From Proteles cristata cristata (lineage: Eukaryota; Chordata; Mammalia; Carnivora; Hyaenidae): 64,000 nucleotides of DNA. The stretch lies in the NCBI GenBank assembly GCA_017311185.1, contig JAESUZ010003163.1:62001-126000 (forward strand), in the 5' to 3' direction. Numbering within the stretch: position 1 is the stretch's first letter; every line of letters starts with the position of its first letter. Of the stretch, positions 1-11,379 are shown piece by piece. Both the position numbers and the translations under genes were made by a program. The notes below the pieces were generated by a model. That model saw only the letters and a program-made list of their open reading frames with translations, did not search any database and was not told where the DNA came from.

Positions 1-18
1 CACACACACACACACACA
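1..18. repeat. (CA)n tract at window edge
   Basis: Pure CA dinucleotides from base 1. The tract continues outside the window. Confidence 0.9.
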
Positions 19-130
19 AACCCGTAAAATACCTAGGAAGAAACCTAACCAAAGATATAGGATATTTGTATGATGAAAACTAGAAAACTTATGAAGGAAA
101 TTGAAGAAGACACAAAGAAATGGATAAACA

Positions 131-358
131 GGGGCGCCTGGGTGGCTTAGTCGGTTAAGCGTCCGACTTTCGCTTAGGTCATGATCTCGCGGTTCGTGGG
201 TTCGAGCACCGCGTCGGGCTCTGTGTTGACTGTCAGCTCGGTGCCTGGAGCCTGCTTCAGTCTGTGACTCCCTCTCTCTCTGACTCTCCCCTGCTCACGC
301 TGTCTCTCTCTCTCTCTCCTAAAAATAAATAAAACATTAAAAAAAAAAAGAAAGAAAG
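131..358 (+). mobile_element. Can-SINE, young type
   Basis: Head CGCCTGGGTGGCTTAGTCGG with intact B box GGTTCGTGGGTTCGAGCACC, TC tract and A-tail. CpGs mostly kept. Inserted in L1. Confidence 0.93.
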
Positions 359-460
359 ATAAGTGCACCCCTATTTTTGCTGCAGCCTTATTTACAAAAG
401 CCGAGTTATGGAAACAGCCTAAGTGTCCATCAATAGATGAATGGATAAAGAAGTGGCATA

Positions 461-583
461 GGGGTGCCTGGGTGGCTCAGTAGGTCGAGATTCCAATTCT
501 TGATTTCAGCTCAGGTCATGATCCCAGGGTCATGAGATTGAGGCTCTCATCAGGCTCTGTGCTGACAGAGCAGAGACTGCTAG

Positions 584-628
<45 letters not shown>

Positions 629-682
629 CCCTCCCCTACTCATATGTGGTCTCTCTCAAAACAAATAAATGAACATTAAAGA
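461..682 (+). mobile_element. Can-SINE
   Basis: Head GGGGTGCCTGGGTGGCTCAG, a long (TC)n at 589-626, then AAATAAATG. Inserted in the L1 relic. Confidence 0.9.
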
Positions 683-805
683 GGGGTGCCTGAGTGGGTT
701 AGATGGTTGAGCGTCCAACTTCAACTCAGGTCATAATCTCACAGTTTGTGAGTTTGAACCCCACATTAGGCTCTGTGCTTACAGCTTGAAGCCTAGAGCC
801 TGCCA
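683..805 (+). mobile_element. Can-SINE, 3' truncated
   Basis: Head GGGGTGCCTGAGTGGGTTAG follows the tail of the previous copy directly. The body stops at GAGCCTGCC, where an AT microsatellite begins. Confidence 0.85.
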
Positions 806-809
806 TATA

Positions 810-935
810 CATATATATATGTAATAGAATATATATATGAAATTTTATATATGTAATGGAATATTATAATTATATATAATTATAATTATCTTATATATTA
901 TATATAAGAATTATATATATGAATATATATGTAAT
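810..935. repeat. AT-rich microsatellite
   Basis: TATATA blocks with repeated GTAATGGAATAT units. It appears to have grown from the L1 sequence preceding TACTCAGCC. Confidence 0.8.
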
Positions 936-977
936 GGAATATTACTCAGCCATAAAAAAAGAATGAAATTAAACCTT

Positions 978-1155
978 GGGGTGCCTGGTGGCTCAGTCAG
1001 TTGAGCATTCGACTTTGGCTCAATTCATCATGTCACCATTCATGAGTTTGAGCCTTGCTTCCGGCTCTCTGCTGACAGCATGGAGCCTGCTTCAGGTGCT
1101 CTGTCTCACTCTCTCTGCCCTTCTCTCTCAAAAATAAATAAATATAAAAAAAAGA
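978..1155 (+). mobile_element. Can-SINE
   Basis: Head GGGGTGCCTGGTGGCTCAG, TC tract, AATAAATAAATATAAAA tail. Diverged copy inside L1. Confidence 0.9.
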
Positions 1156-1304
1156 AATCTTGCCATTTTCAACATCACCAATGGAGCTAGAGAGTATAAT
1201 ACTAAGTGAAATAATACTAAGACAAATACCATATTATTTCACTCATACGTGGAATTTAAGGAGCAAAACAAGGAACAAAGAAAAAAGAGACAAAAATAGA
1301 CTCT

Positions 1305-1490
1305 TAAAGTTTTTAAAATTTATTTTAGAGAGAGAGAGTGCTTGCAAATGGGGAAGAAGGAGAGAAAAAGAATCTCAAGCATGCTCAGTGTGGAGCTGGT
1401 CATGGGGCTTTATCCTACGATGCCGGGATCATGACCTGAGCCAAAACCAAGAGTTGGATGCTCAACCAACTGAGCCACCCAGATGCCCCT
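1305..1490 (-). mobile_element. Can-SINE
   Basis: Reads TTTTTAAAATTTATTTT then GAGAGA and ends GCCACCCAGATGCCCCT. AGACTCT flanks both sides, a short target duplication in L1. Confidence 0.9.
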
Positions 1491-1690
1491 AGACTCTGAA
1501 CTATAGAGAACAAACTGGTGGTTACCAGAGGGAAGGTAGGTGGAGGAATGAGTGAAACAGGGGAAGGGGATTAAGAGCACACTTATCATAATGAACACTG
1601 AGTGTATAGAATGATTGAATCACTATACTGTACACCTGAAATTAATATAACACTGTGTGTTAATTATACTGGGATTTAAAAAAAAGAATC

Positions 1691-2043
1691 CTATGAGAAT
1701 GCAATGAGCAAGTTTCAGACTGGAAATGCTCTACAAGACAAACAACCTAGTGTTTTCTCCAAATAAATTTCAAGGGAAAAAAAAGTAGTCGGGGAGGATC
1801 ACTGGCTGATCCAGAGGTGTGGCTGAACTGACCCTTAGTCATCACCATTAGAAATCAGAACCATTATCTACCTCCCTACAGGACGTGGACAGCAACAGTG
1901 AGCAGCTAGTGATGGAGCATCCATAAATGGAAGACCAGGTTGCAGTCCTATGGGGATGGAAAGAAAAAGCCATGTGCACAACCATTCTAGCCCTCCCCTA
2001 GCTTTGCTTTGCTTGCGATCTCGGGGGCCAGGGTCTGAAATCA
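1691..2043. other. intergenic, possible old L1 tail then unrecognised
   Basis: CAATGAGCAAGTTTCAGACTGGAAATG resembles old L1-associated sequence. The rest I do not recognise. No gene is seen. Confidence 0.4.
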
Positions 2044-2243
2044 GGATTTCTCAACCGCGGCACTACTGATGTTTTAAGCAGGGTAAGTCTTGTGGGTGGC
2101 CATTTTGTCCACTGTAAGATATTCGGCAGCATTTCTGGTAATAACACCCCTCCCACCCTGCCTCCAAGCTGGAACAACCAAAAATGTTTCCACACACGCC
2201 CAAGATGTGGGGGCACAATTACCCCTGTTGAGAACCACTGGGG
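2044..2243. mobile_element. MER20-like hAT transposon relic
   Basis: Begins TTCTCAACC..GCACTACTGATGTTTT, has CAACCAAAAATGTTTCC in the middle and ends GTTGAGAACCACTGGGG, matching the remembered MER20 layout with inverted ends. Confidence 0.75.
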
Positions 2244-2500
2244 TAGACATTCCTCTAAGCCTCTGAGGTAGACAGAGTAGCAGAAGTACCAGAATTCCCA
2301 TTTCCTGAATACTGGGCTTCACAATTCCCAAGACGCCCTATGAACAGAAGCTGCGTTTCTCATACTCAACCTCTGGTTCCCTCTTTTTAATCCCCCTTCC
2401 TAGTAGTGGAGATGCTTAGATTCTCTAAGTAATCATATCTCATTGCCAATTGACATCACCCTGATTTGTATATGAGGGAGATCTGTTCATTTCTTTAATC

Positions 2501-2609
2501 TTTTTTTTTTTTTTTTAAGGAATCTTTATGCCCAAGGTGGGACTCAAATTCATGACCCTGAGATCAAGAATCACATGCTTTACCTACTGAACCAACCAGG
2601 AGCCCTTAT
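2501..2609 (-). mobile_element. short-type tRNA-derived SINE
   Basis: T-run, then CCCAAGGTGGGACTCAAATTC and GAACCAACCAGGAGCCC. This is an older carnivore tRNA-SINE lacking the TC tract. Confidence 0.75.
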
Positions 2610-2689
2610 GTTCATTTTTTTAATAATCTGGAGTGAGGAAACCTTCCCATGAATCAAGATTCAGAAGCAATTTTTTCAAAGGATTGATA

Positions 2690-3486
2690 CATTCAATTAC
2701 ATAACATTAAAAATCTTTTGCATGGCAAACAAAACAAAACAACCTTTCCTGTTAAGTCAAAAGACAAATGAAAACCTGGGGGGTGGGGGAATGATTTCAC
2801 TTGATATCACAGCTCAAGATTAAATATTCCTACTATATAATACTCCTGAAAAGCAAAAGGAGTATACCAAAAACCAAGCCCTACAGAAATATGGGCAAAA
2901 TATAGACAAATAGGGTACAGAAGAAGAATAGAAATGGCCTTTAAACATATGAAAAGTTGTTCATTTCATGCATAAGAAGAGAAATGCAATCTAATATTTT
3001 ACTGAGATACCACTTCTCATTATCATATTGTAAACAATCAAGAAGTTTGATAACATATTCTATTGGCAATACCGTGTGGAAACAGGCATTCTCATATACT
3101 GCTGGATTCTACAACCCCTAGGGAGGGAAATTTCTCGATATCTAATAAAATTCCATATGCATTTACTCCTTGACCCATCAATCCCACTTTTGAGACTCTT
3201 TCCCAAAGAGAAACTGGTAGAAATACAAATTAATTTATTCACTATTTTTTCATTGTGACATTACTTGCAATTTAAAAAAAAAAGAAAAGAAAGAACTTAA
3301 ATATCCACCATAAAGGATTGGTTGAATATACCACAGACATCCCCACAATGGAACACTGTGTAGTCAAAGCAAGGAATGAGTGATATCTGTATGCAGATTA
3401 TGGATTAATCCTGAGTATATAGTATAAATTTAAAAAGAAAAGTCAAGTATACATATTAGGCCATTCTTTGTATAAGAATTGGGGGA
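2690..3486 (+). mobile_element. old L1 (L1M-like) relic
   Basis: Contains AAAATCTTTTGCATGGCAAAC, GATACCACTTCTCATTATC, ATACTGCTGG and CACAATGGAACACTGTGTAG in the order of an L1 3' half. Highly decayed. Confidence 0.6.
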
Positions 3487-3524
3487 CACACAAATACACA
3501 CATACACACACACACATATATATG

Positions 3525-3564
<40 letters not shown>

Positions 3565-3585
3565 CATATATACATATATAGTATA
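3487..3585. repeat. CA/TA microsatellite
   Basis: ACACAC units pass into TATATA and CATATA units. Confidence 0.9.
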
Positions 3586-5160
3586 CTTAATTCTATTTCC
3601 AAATATATGTGGCTTATGTTTTTTGGGGAAATACGATTAACTCAAAAAGTTAGTAAGCATCCATTTCATTCTATTGAGAGTAACACCATGGCAAAGATCA
3701 TGCCTAGTTATACTTTTTAAGCCTAAAGACTCTGGTCTTCTACCTGCTGGATTTTGAGCTCTGTCAGTACCTTCTATGTCAAATTAATAGTAGCCTCTAT
3801 GGGGCTAGAGGAAATGTAGGGCTTGGGCAGAAAGTGCTTGGGCAGAGGACTGACACCCTCAGTCCTCTCTGTCCATGTCTGCTGGAAGCTCTCTGCCTTT
3901 GAATGAGGAGTCACTTGTCTTATCCTGATGAGGCTGAGAGCAGTTTAAGATATGAAAACAGCTAGCCTGTTCAATATGAAATTGCTAACGTAGATGCTGA
4001 TCTCCTGAAGAAAGCACCTTCCTGAGCAAAGCTATATTCTCATTCCCATCTATTTCTGCTGCCCAAGTGCCCATCCTCATCTGGAGTTGACTTTCCTGAA
4101 AGTGGCAAAAAGAAGCCAGCAAATACCAATATTGTGAATTTTTCTTTCCTCTCTGTATGTTATATATAGCCTTGATTGGTACCTGAGTTGCCTTCCAGGG
4201 AAAAGCCAACAAGTTGAATAGATCTGTATTGAATAATACCACTAGCTTTCCAGTAGCCAGTGATATCTAACTCCTCTACTGTTTCTCTGCTTCCACAGAA
4301 TGAAAGCCCCATATTTTAGGTTATTTTACATGGTGAAGTCAACTTCCAGGTACTAGATTTGGAATAATTAGGATTGAGTTTAGCTGTGAGGAATGTAAAA
4401 TCCAAAGTGGCAATAGCTTCAACAAGAGAAACATGTCTCTCCTTCTTTCTTTTTTTTTTTTTTTTTGAAACATTTCTTTCTTGTAAATAAAGGCTGAAAG
4501 TAGTCAATCCAAAGCTGGTAGGATGATACACAGTGTCAGAATCCAGATTCCTTCCACTGATTTTTCAGCATGCACCTCAACATCTAGCTTTAACCTCATG
4601 GCTTAATATGGCTGCCTGGGCTCCAATCATCACATTGACATTCCAGCTAGTGAGAAGGCAGAAGAGAAAGAAAACAGTTGGTCCCTTTTAAGGATGCCTC
4701 CCACAAGTATACCACACTTTTACTCACAGACCATTGACAAGAACTTAGTCGTATGGCCATACACAGCTGCAAACTAGGCTGGGAATGGTAATCTTCATTT
4801 CAGGCAGCCATGTGTCTAACTAAATATCAGAAGTCTCTATTTCTAAGGATAAAGGAGTAACATATATCATGACATAACATCATTCTCTGCATATTACTCC
4901 TGAAGCAGAGCATAAGAGGAGTAGGTCCTCATCCCAGATCACCAGGCTGTATGGTTGCCCAACTTGTCCTCAACAGATTTCCTCCAAGATTAACTCAGGG
5001 TTTGATTTTTTTCCCAAAAGGATGATATCTCCTTTCCCCTATCCATTGTTCTTATTGCCTTCCTATGGACCATAGTTTCTTCCTATAGTGTTAACTCTTT
5101 CTTAAGAGTATAGGAGAACAGAATGTCAACGCCAGAAAGGTCTCTAAGAAAACCCACAGT
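3586..5160. other. intergenic sequence, nothing recognised
   Basis: No gene and no repeat family I can name. One T18 run at 4450-4467. Confidence 0.5.
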
Positions 5161-6190
5161 TCAGGAATGGGAGAAGATATTTGCAAATGACATATAAGAT
5201 AAAGGGTTAATATCAGAAATCTATAAAGAATTTACTAAACTCAACACCCAAAAAACAAATAATCCAGTAAAGAAATGGGCAGAAGGCATGAATAGACGCT
5301 TTTCCAAAGAAGACATTCAGACACATGAAAAGATGCTCAATGTCACTCATCATCAGGGAAATACAAATCAAAACCACACTGAGACACCACCGCACACAAG
5401 TTATAGTGGTTAAAATTAACAACTCAGGAAACAGTATATGCTGGCGAAGATGTGCTTGCACTGTTCATGGCTCTTTCCATACTTTGGCTATTGTTGATAT
5501 TGCCGCTATAAACATTGGGGTACATGTGCCCTTGTGAATCAGCACTCCTGAGATCAGGTCATGATCTCATGGTTCGTGGGTTTGAGCCCCGCGTCGGGCT
5601 CTGTGCTGACAGCTAGCTCAGAGCCTGGAGCCTGTCTTTGGATTTTGTGTCTCCCTCTCTCTCTGACCCTCCCCTGCTCATGCTGTCTCTCTTTCTCAGA
5701 AGTAAATAAATAAACATGAAAAATTTTTTTAAAAAAAGAAGATGTGGTTTATATATACAATGGAATACTACTTGGCAATGAGAAAGAATGAAATCATGCC
5801 ATTTGTAGCAACGTAGATGAAACTGGAAGATATTATGCTAAGTGAAATAAGTCAGAGAAAGATGGATATCATATGTTTTCACTCATATGTGGAACTTGAG
5901 ACACTTAATAGAAGACCATGGGGTAAGGAAAGGAGAAAAATAGTTACAGAGAGGGAGGGAGGCAAACCATAAGAGACTCTTAAATACAGAGAACAAACTG
6001 AAGGTTGTTGGTGGGGTGGGGGAGAGGGGAAAATGGGTAATGGGCATTGAGGAGGGCACTTGTTGGGATGAGTACTGGTTGTTGTATATAAGCAATGAAT
6101 TATAGGAGTCTACCTCCAAAACCAAGAGCACACTGTGCATACTGTATGTTAGCCAATTTGACAATAAATTATATTTTTTAAAATCTAAAA
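5161..6190 (+). mobile_element. L1 3' end with an internal inverted piece and a SINE
   Basis: Forward L1 ORF2 (AATGGGAGAAGATATTTGC, AAACCACACTGAGACACC) runs to about 5450. The piece 5455-5545 is inverted. A SINE follows, then forward L1 from AAGATGTGGTTTATATATAC to the 3' UTR and an A-tail at 6182-6196. Confidence 0.8.
5548..5735 (+). mobile_element. Can-SINE, 5' truncated
   Basis: Starts inside the head at GATCAGGTCATGATCTCAT, keeps the B box, TC tract and AAATAAATAAACATG tail. Confidence 0.88.
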
Positions 6191-6960
6191 AAAAAAATCA
6201 CATTGAGATACTACCTCACACCGGCCAGAGTGGCTAAAATTAACAACTCAGGAAACAACAGATGTTGAGGAGGATGTGGAGAAAAGAGAACCCTCTTGTA
6301 CTATTCATGGGAATACAAGCTAGTGCAGCAACTCTGGAAAACAGTGTGGAGGTTCCTCAAAAAATTAAAAATAGAATTACCCTATGATCCAGCAATAGCA
6401 CTACTCAGAATTTATCCAAAGGATACAAGAGGGCTGATTCACAGGGGCACGTGTACCTCAATGGTTATAGCGGCAATATCAACAATAGCCAAAGTATGGA
6501 AAGAGCACAAATGTCCATCAAATGATGAATGGATAAAGAAGGTGTGGTATACATACACAATGGAATGCTACTCAGCGATGAAAAAGAATGAAATCTTGCG
6601 ATTTGCAACAACATGGATGGAACTGAAGGGTATTATGCTAAGCAAAATAAGTCCGTCAGAGAAAGATATCATAATATTTCCCTCATATGTGGAATTTGAG
6701 AAACTTAACAGAAGACCATGGGGGAAGGGAAGGGAAAATAAGATGCAGAAAGGGAAGCAAACCATAAGAGATTCTTAAATACAGAGAACAAACTGAGGGT
6801 TGATAGGGGTGGGGAAAATGGGTGATGGGGATTGAAGAGGGCACTCGTTGGGATGAACACTGGGTGTTGTATGTAAGTGATGGATCATGAGGATATACTC
6901 CTGAAACGAAGACTACACTGTATGTTAGCTAACTTGGCAATAAATTTTTTAAAAAAGAGA
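6191..6960 (+). mobile_element. second L1 3' end, nearly intact ORF2 C-terminus
   Basis: Begins CACATTGAGATACTACCTCAC, repeating sequence already present at 5360. One open frame (6296-6778) reads KLKIELPYDPAIALLRIYPK and STIAKVW, the end of L1 ORF2, then the 3' UTR. Truncated, not a gene. Confidence 0.88.
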
Positions 6961-7397
6961 AAAGAAAACACCCAGCTCAGCACCTCTAGTGACAAAAATG
7001 AGGCCTTTGAGTTTAGAGGCAGTGAGTGGGTTTGACAAGGGTCAATGCGGGCACACAGGCGCACACGCACATGAACTAGAGCTCAGAGCTCTGGGGCCAA
7101 CACTCTGTTCTCTCTCTTGCACTGATCTTTTCATGTGATCCGTACATCCAGGCAGGTCTGCCTGGATGGGAATCAACCCAGACCAGAGTGCACAGCCCCG
7201 TCCACTTTCCTCCTTGGGAAGAGGGTCTGATCTCCATCACTCTATTCTGCTTTGTTGCATTTGGCCTTAGATGAGTTATTCAGAGCTAAAGAACAGCAGG
7301 GCTTTTCTGAAAGATGTCTGGAAACTTAGATGAGCTTCCAGCATCAGGGCATGCTTGAAGCAAGTGAATGGGGATGTTCAGGAAAAGACCTTTACTG
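6961..7397. other. intergenic, nothing recognised
   Basis: No gene or identifiable repeat. Confidence 0.5.
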
Positions 7398-7576
7398 GGG
7401 CACCTGGGTGGCTCAGTAGGTTAAACATCTGACTTCGGCTCACGTCACGATCTCATGGTTTGTGAGTTTGAGCCCCAAGTTGGGCACAGCACCTGTCTGG
7501 GATTCTCACTGTCACCTTTCTCTTTGCCCCTCCCCTTCTTGTGTTTTCAATAAATAAATAAATAAATAAATAAATA
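7398..7576 (+). mobile_element. Can-SINE
   Basis: Head GGGGCACCTGGGTGGCTCAG, short body, tail of seven AAAT units. Confidence 0.9.
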
Positions 7577-7701
7577 GGCCATTACCAGAGTTCCGACTAA
7601 CGCGTTGACCCCTTGGCCTTCCACCCCTTTCCAGAGCAGACAATGATGCAAGAGTTCCTTATGTACTACAGAAATATGTGTCTGATAGAAAAGAAAACTG
7701 A

Positions 7702-7898
7702 GGGGTGCCTGGGTAGCTAAGTAGGTTGAGTATCGGACTTGATATCAGCTCAGGTCATGACCTCATGGTTTTGGGATTCTAGCCCGCTGTCAGGCTCTGG
7801 GCTGACAGCTCGGAACTTGCTTGGGATTCTCTCTCTGCCCCTCACCTGCTTGCATTCTCTCTCTCTCAAAATAAATAAATAAACAAACAAACAAAAGA
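7702..7898 (+). mobile_element. Can-SINE
   Basis: Head GGGGTGCCTGGGTAGCTAAG, B box altered, tail AATAAATAAACAAACAAACAA. Confidence 0.88.
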
Positions 7899-7936
7899 AA
7901 ATGGATTTTTCATTTTTCCTTAAAAATATCATTTGC

Positions 7937-8150
7937 GGGGCGCCTGGGTGGCTTAGTCGGTTAGGCATCCGACTTTCACTTAGGTCATGATCTCACAGTT
8001 CATGGGTTCGAGCCCTGCGTCGGGCTCCGTGCTGACTGCCAGCTCAGAGCCTGGAGCCTATTTCAGAGTCTGTGTCTCCCTCTCTCTCTGACCCTCCCCT
8101 GCTCACGCTGTCTCTCTCTCTCTCCTAGAAACAAATAAGAATTTTTAAAA
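7937..8150 (+). mobile_element. Can-SINE, young type
   Basis: Head GGGGCGCCTGGGTGGCTTAG. Target duplication AAAAATATCATTTGC at 7922-7936 and 8151-8165 (one mismatch). Confidence 0.93.
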
Positions 8151-8339
8151 AAAAATCTCATTTGCATATTTTTTCTTTCTCCCATTTCTACTTTTAACCT
8201 GCCAAGCCCAGCTCTGTGACCTATAAAGCAAGACCTTGCTTCCCACCAACCAGTGCAGGGATGATGATTTAGCAACTTTTCTAGGCCTCACCTGAGCTCC
8301 TGTCATGACACAAGTCTATGAACCCAGGGAAGTGCCCAC

Positions 8340-8844
8340 AAGGCTCTTGTTATTTGGCTTCTTCTTCATTCATTGAATAAAGTAGGTACTTATTTTATCG
8401 CAACAGTGTTTATAATGAAAGATATTTGAAAGCAATCTAGATGCCAACTTGTAGAGCTTTGTTAATTGAACTATGGCATGTTCCCACAATGAAACACTGA
8501 GTTAGAAAAATGAAGTATTCTCTGACTCAAAATGGAAAAAATCCCCAGGACACATTGTTAAATAAAAAGAGCAAAGTTGAGAATAGTGCGCATAATATGC
8601 TGCCTTTTGTAACAGAAAAGGGAAAACACAATATTCATATTTGCATTTGTTTATTTTGCACAAGGAAGCATGAGAGACTAATACATACGGTGGGAAAAAT
8701 AAGTGGAGAGGGAAGGAAGAAGGGGGGAAGTTGAGACAGGGTTAAGACTTTCCAATCTATCCTATTCACATTTTTTTGAAATGATATTGCATACTTACTC
8801 AAAATTTTTATTTTAAATATATTTAAAAAATTAAATATTATTAT
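8340..8844 (+). mobile_element. old L1 (L1M-like) relic
   Basis: AACTATGGCATGTTCCCACAATG and CAAAATGGAAAAAATCCCC followed by a long decayed stretch resemble old L1 3' regions. No frame remains. Confidence 0.45.
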
Positions 8845-9062
8845 GGCAGGGCCCGTGGGTGGCTCACTTGGTTGGGCCTCCAACTTTGGCTCAGGTCATA
8901 ATCTTGCAGTCTGTGAGTTCAAGCCCCATGTTGGGCTCTACGTTGACAATTCAGAGCCTGGAGCCTGCTTCGGATTCTGTGTCTCCTTATCTTTCTGCCC
9001 CTCCCCAACTCGTGCTTTGCCTATCTCTTGCTCTCAAAAATAAATAAACATTGGAAAATTTT
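8845..9062 (+). mobile_element. Can-SINE
   Basis: Head GGCAGGGCCCGTGGGTGGCTCAC, B box GTGAGTTCAAGCCC, tail AAAATAAATAAACATT. Confidence 0.9.
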
Positions 9063-9419
9063 AAAATATTAAAATATGGCACTATTCCCTCACCCAGCAC
9101 TGTGTACTCTAAATTTGTAGAGTAACAGAGTACAGGACTCTCAAAGTCAGCAACATGCCTTCCTACCTGGGAGGTGAGCTGAGGCAGCAAAAGCAAAGCA
9201 TAAGAGGGAGGTAGTGGCAAGTGACAAGGTAGAAGAAGGAAGGGGGTTAGGGCGGGGAGGTGGTGCTGGAATGAGACCCTGAGGACTATTTACTGTGGGC
9301 AGGAAATGAACCAAAATAGTAACAGTAATTGAAGTATGGGTGATTTTGCTTCATCTATACTTCTTGAAGTTTATAAATTTGCTACCATACGCCATGTTTT
9401 ATAATCAGAAAGTATCATT

Positions 9420-10150
9420 ACTGTAACTTATCTTGTTATTCCCAGCAGTGACGGGAGGCGACAGCAGAGGATAAGGGAAAGAAACGGAGCTCCTCGATCT
9501 TGGAAGCGGTTCTGTGGTACCGCGAGTGGCCACCAGGGGTCAGCAGCATGCCGCAGTCCGCCCACCGCCAGCCACAGGTGACGCGGCGAGGCTCCCGCCG
9601 GGCAAGGTCCTTCCTGCCATCCTCAGTTTAACACTAATCGCCATTTGCTTTCCGCATGCTTCTGTCTCGGGCCATTTCCCACTAAATGGCAGTCACGAGG
9701 GTCTCCGAGGGCCACAGCTGTCTGCAAGCTGGGGAGCGATGGAGGTGGGGGCTGGTGGAGATTCTCCGGACCAGCGTTCTGCCCGGGGACCCTAAACAAA
9801 GAGAATGCTCTTAGGCTGAGGCCCTGGGCTCCAAGAATCCGTCCCTCCTGGTGGGGGACAGGAAACTAAGCCAGTTTCCGGGACTGGAACTCGGCCAAAG
9901 CAGAGCCAGGGGTCACAGGAGGGGTCAGCCTGTCCCAGGAGGAAAATCTCTCCTCCCAGTAGGGCTAATGGTTCTGTCCACGTCAAGCAAGGGGACAGGT
10001 TGTAGGAGGGTGGGGTCAGGGGCTGAGGCTGCCCGAACTCCACTCTCTGAGCCAGAGAAGGGACCTAGCCCACCAGGAGTTAACAGAAACCTGTTACTGA
10101 GAGGTGCTTCAGGCAAGAAGAGAACAGCGCTATGTTGCATGAGCCCAGAC
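9420..10150. other. GC-richer unique segment, no gene supported
   Basis: Locally raised GC and several CpGs (for example GACGCGGCGAGGCTCCCGCC) set it apart from its AT-rich flanks. Open frames on both strands are short and unlike any protein I know. It may be a regulatory region. I see no splice-bounded exon. Confidence 0.4.
9527..9545 (+). promoter_or_regulatory. CTCF-like site
   Basis: TGGCCACCAGGGGTCAGCA agrees with the CTCF consensus CCASYAGRKGGCRS at all but one core position (T for G). Confidence 0.45.
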
Positions 10151-10154
10151 CTAT

Positions 10155-10300
10155 GACTCTGGAAACCTGCTGTCACCTACTTTGTGACCTTGAGAGAGCT
10201 GTTTACCCTCCCTGGGCCTAATTTGAGGCTTCTGTAACACAAAGACTTAGATAAGATGATTTTTAGGCCTCTCCCAGCTCTGATATTGTATGAATCTAAA
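10155..10300 (+). mobile_element. MIR-family SINE relic
   Basis: TTTGTGACCTTGAGAGAGCTG, CTCCCTGGGCCTAATTTG and a CTCCCAGCTCTGATATTG tail follow the MIR pattern. Confidence 0.6.
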
Positions 10301-10645
10301 AATTCCAGTCTTCCTACCCTTTCCCACCCCGGAAGGAGCTTAGCCCCGGGAACGCCCAGCTGCACCAGGGCAGACCTCATCTCCCTAAGTGTGGTTTCGG
10401 GACAGTCCCCAGGCAAGTTCTCTTTGAAAGAGTGGATGCGGAGGCTCTTGGCTAAGAGCTGGGACAAAATGAGACTCAGCAGCTCTGCCCTGGAGACACC
10501 AATACGTGTCAGCATTGAGTGCTGTGGATATTTCTCTGGAAAAGCCAGTTCAGAATCGCTTCCTGTCCCCACCATGCTTCCCAGACAGCCAGCAGCGCTC
10601 CCAGCCCCAACACCTTCTATTTACACCCTTCCTGGACAGAACTGA

Positions 10646-11148
10646 AAAGACCAAGAAGGTTAAGTTATTTTTAGAATAACTGCTATGTAAAGTAACATAT
10701 ATTATATATGTGAAAATAATATTTACAATTTAGCATGCTAACCTAATGTTCAATAGATGCAGTGATCAATTCTTGTGAGAGGCAAGGATCACATCGGTGT
10801 TGGGAAAAGGGACATTCTGCGCTTCTAGACTGGGTGGCTGAGGCACATGACAAAATCTCATTCTGGTGAGCTTTAAAAACGAAGCAGGCCTGATTATTCC
10901 TAATTATGTGGGCAGCTCTTCCAGAAGGGGTGATGGGTTTATATAGCTTTCACGATCCCTGTAATGTTTATCTCAGCTTTGCAAGTCTTTGCAACCCAAC
11001 ATACCTCCCCATTGTTTTCCTCATTCCAAATGAAGAGCTGACCTAGAGAAAGACCCAGATCCAGATTTTGTGGGACCCTGGGGCTTATACATATTTGAAG
11101 GAACTTCTTAAAGAAAAAGAATTTTATTATTATTATTTAAATGTTTCT
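10646..11148. other. intergenic, nothing recognised
   Basis: AT-rich at 10690-10740. No gene or named repeat. Confidence 0.5.
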
Positions 11149-11158
11149 TTGTGTATTT

Positions 11159-11378
11159 TTTTTTTTAATGTTTTATTTATTTCTAGGAGAGAGAGAGAGA
11201 GAGACAGCGTGAGCAGGGGAAGGTCAGAGAGAGAGGGAGTCACGGACTCTGAAACAGGCTCCAGGCTCTGAGCTGGCAGTCAGCACAGAGCCCGACGCGG
11301 GGCTCGAACCCACGAACCGCGAGATCATGACCTAAGCGAAAGTCGGACGCTTAACCGACTAAGCCACCCAGGCGCCCC
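11159..11378 (-). mobile_element. Can-SINE, young type, nested in the next SINE
   Basis: CpG-rich copy ending AAGCCACCCAGGCGCCCC. Target duplication TTGTGTATTT at 11149-11158 and 11380-11389, inside the tail of the following SINE. Confidence 0.93.
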
Positions 11379-11379
11379 A

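Larger units (their letters stand above)
24..1690 (+). mobile_element. L1 relic broken into fragments by five SINEs
   Basis: L1 ORF2 pieces occur at about 24-130 (reading like KYLGxNLTKD and EEDTKKW), 369-460 (CCATCAATAGATGAATGGAT), 930-977, 1156-1304 and 1491-1683. They are in L1 order and on one strand, with Can-SINEs between them. An AT-rich expansion fills 810-935. The last piece carries the 3' UTR typical of carnivore L1. No intact frame remains. Confidence 0.8.

Noticed and set aside
131..210. tRNA gene (lysine-like A and B boxes)
   Set aside because: The same tRNA-like head occurs in every Can-SINE here, always followed by the TC tract and A-tail. None folds as a full tRNA with an acceptor stem.
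5700..5720. AATAAA motifs in plus-strand SINE tails as gene terminators
   Set aside because: They are part of every Can-SINE tail and no plus-strand gene was found to end there.
6296..6778. 160-codon plus-strand frame as a gene
   Set aside because: It is the truncated C-terminus of L1 ORF2.
10177..10645. Overlapping long frames on both strands near 10.2-10.6 kb
   Set aside because: Partly MIR-derived, no known domain and no exon structure.
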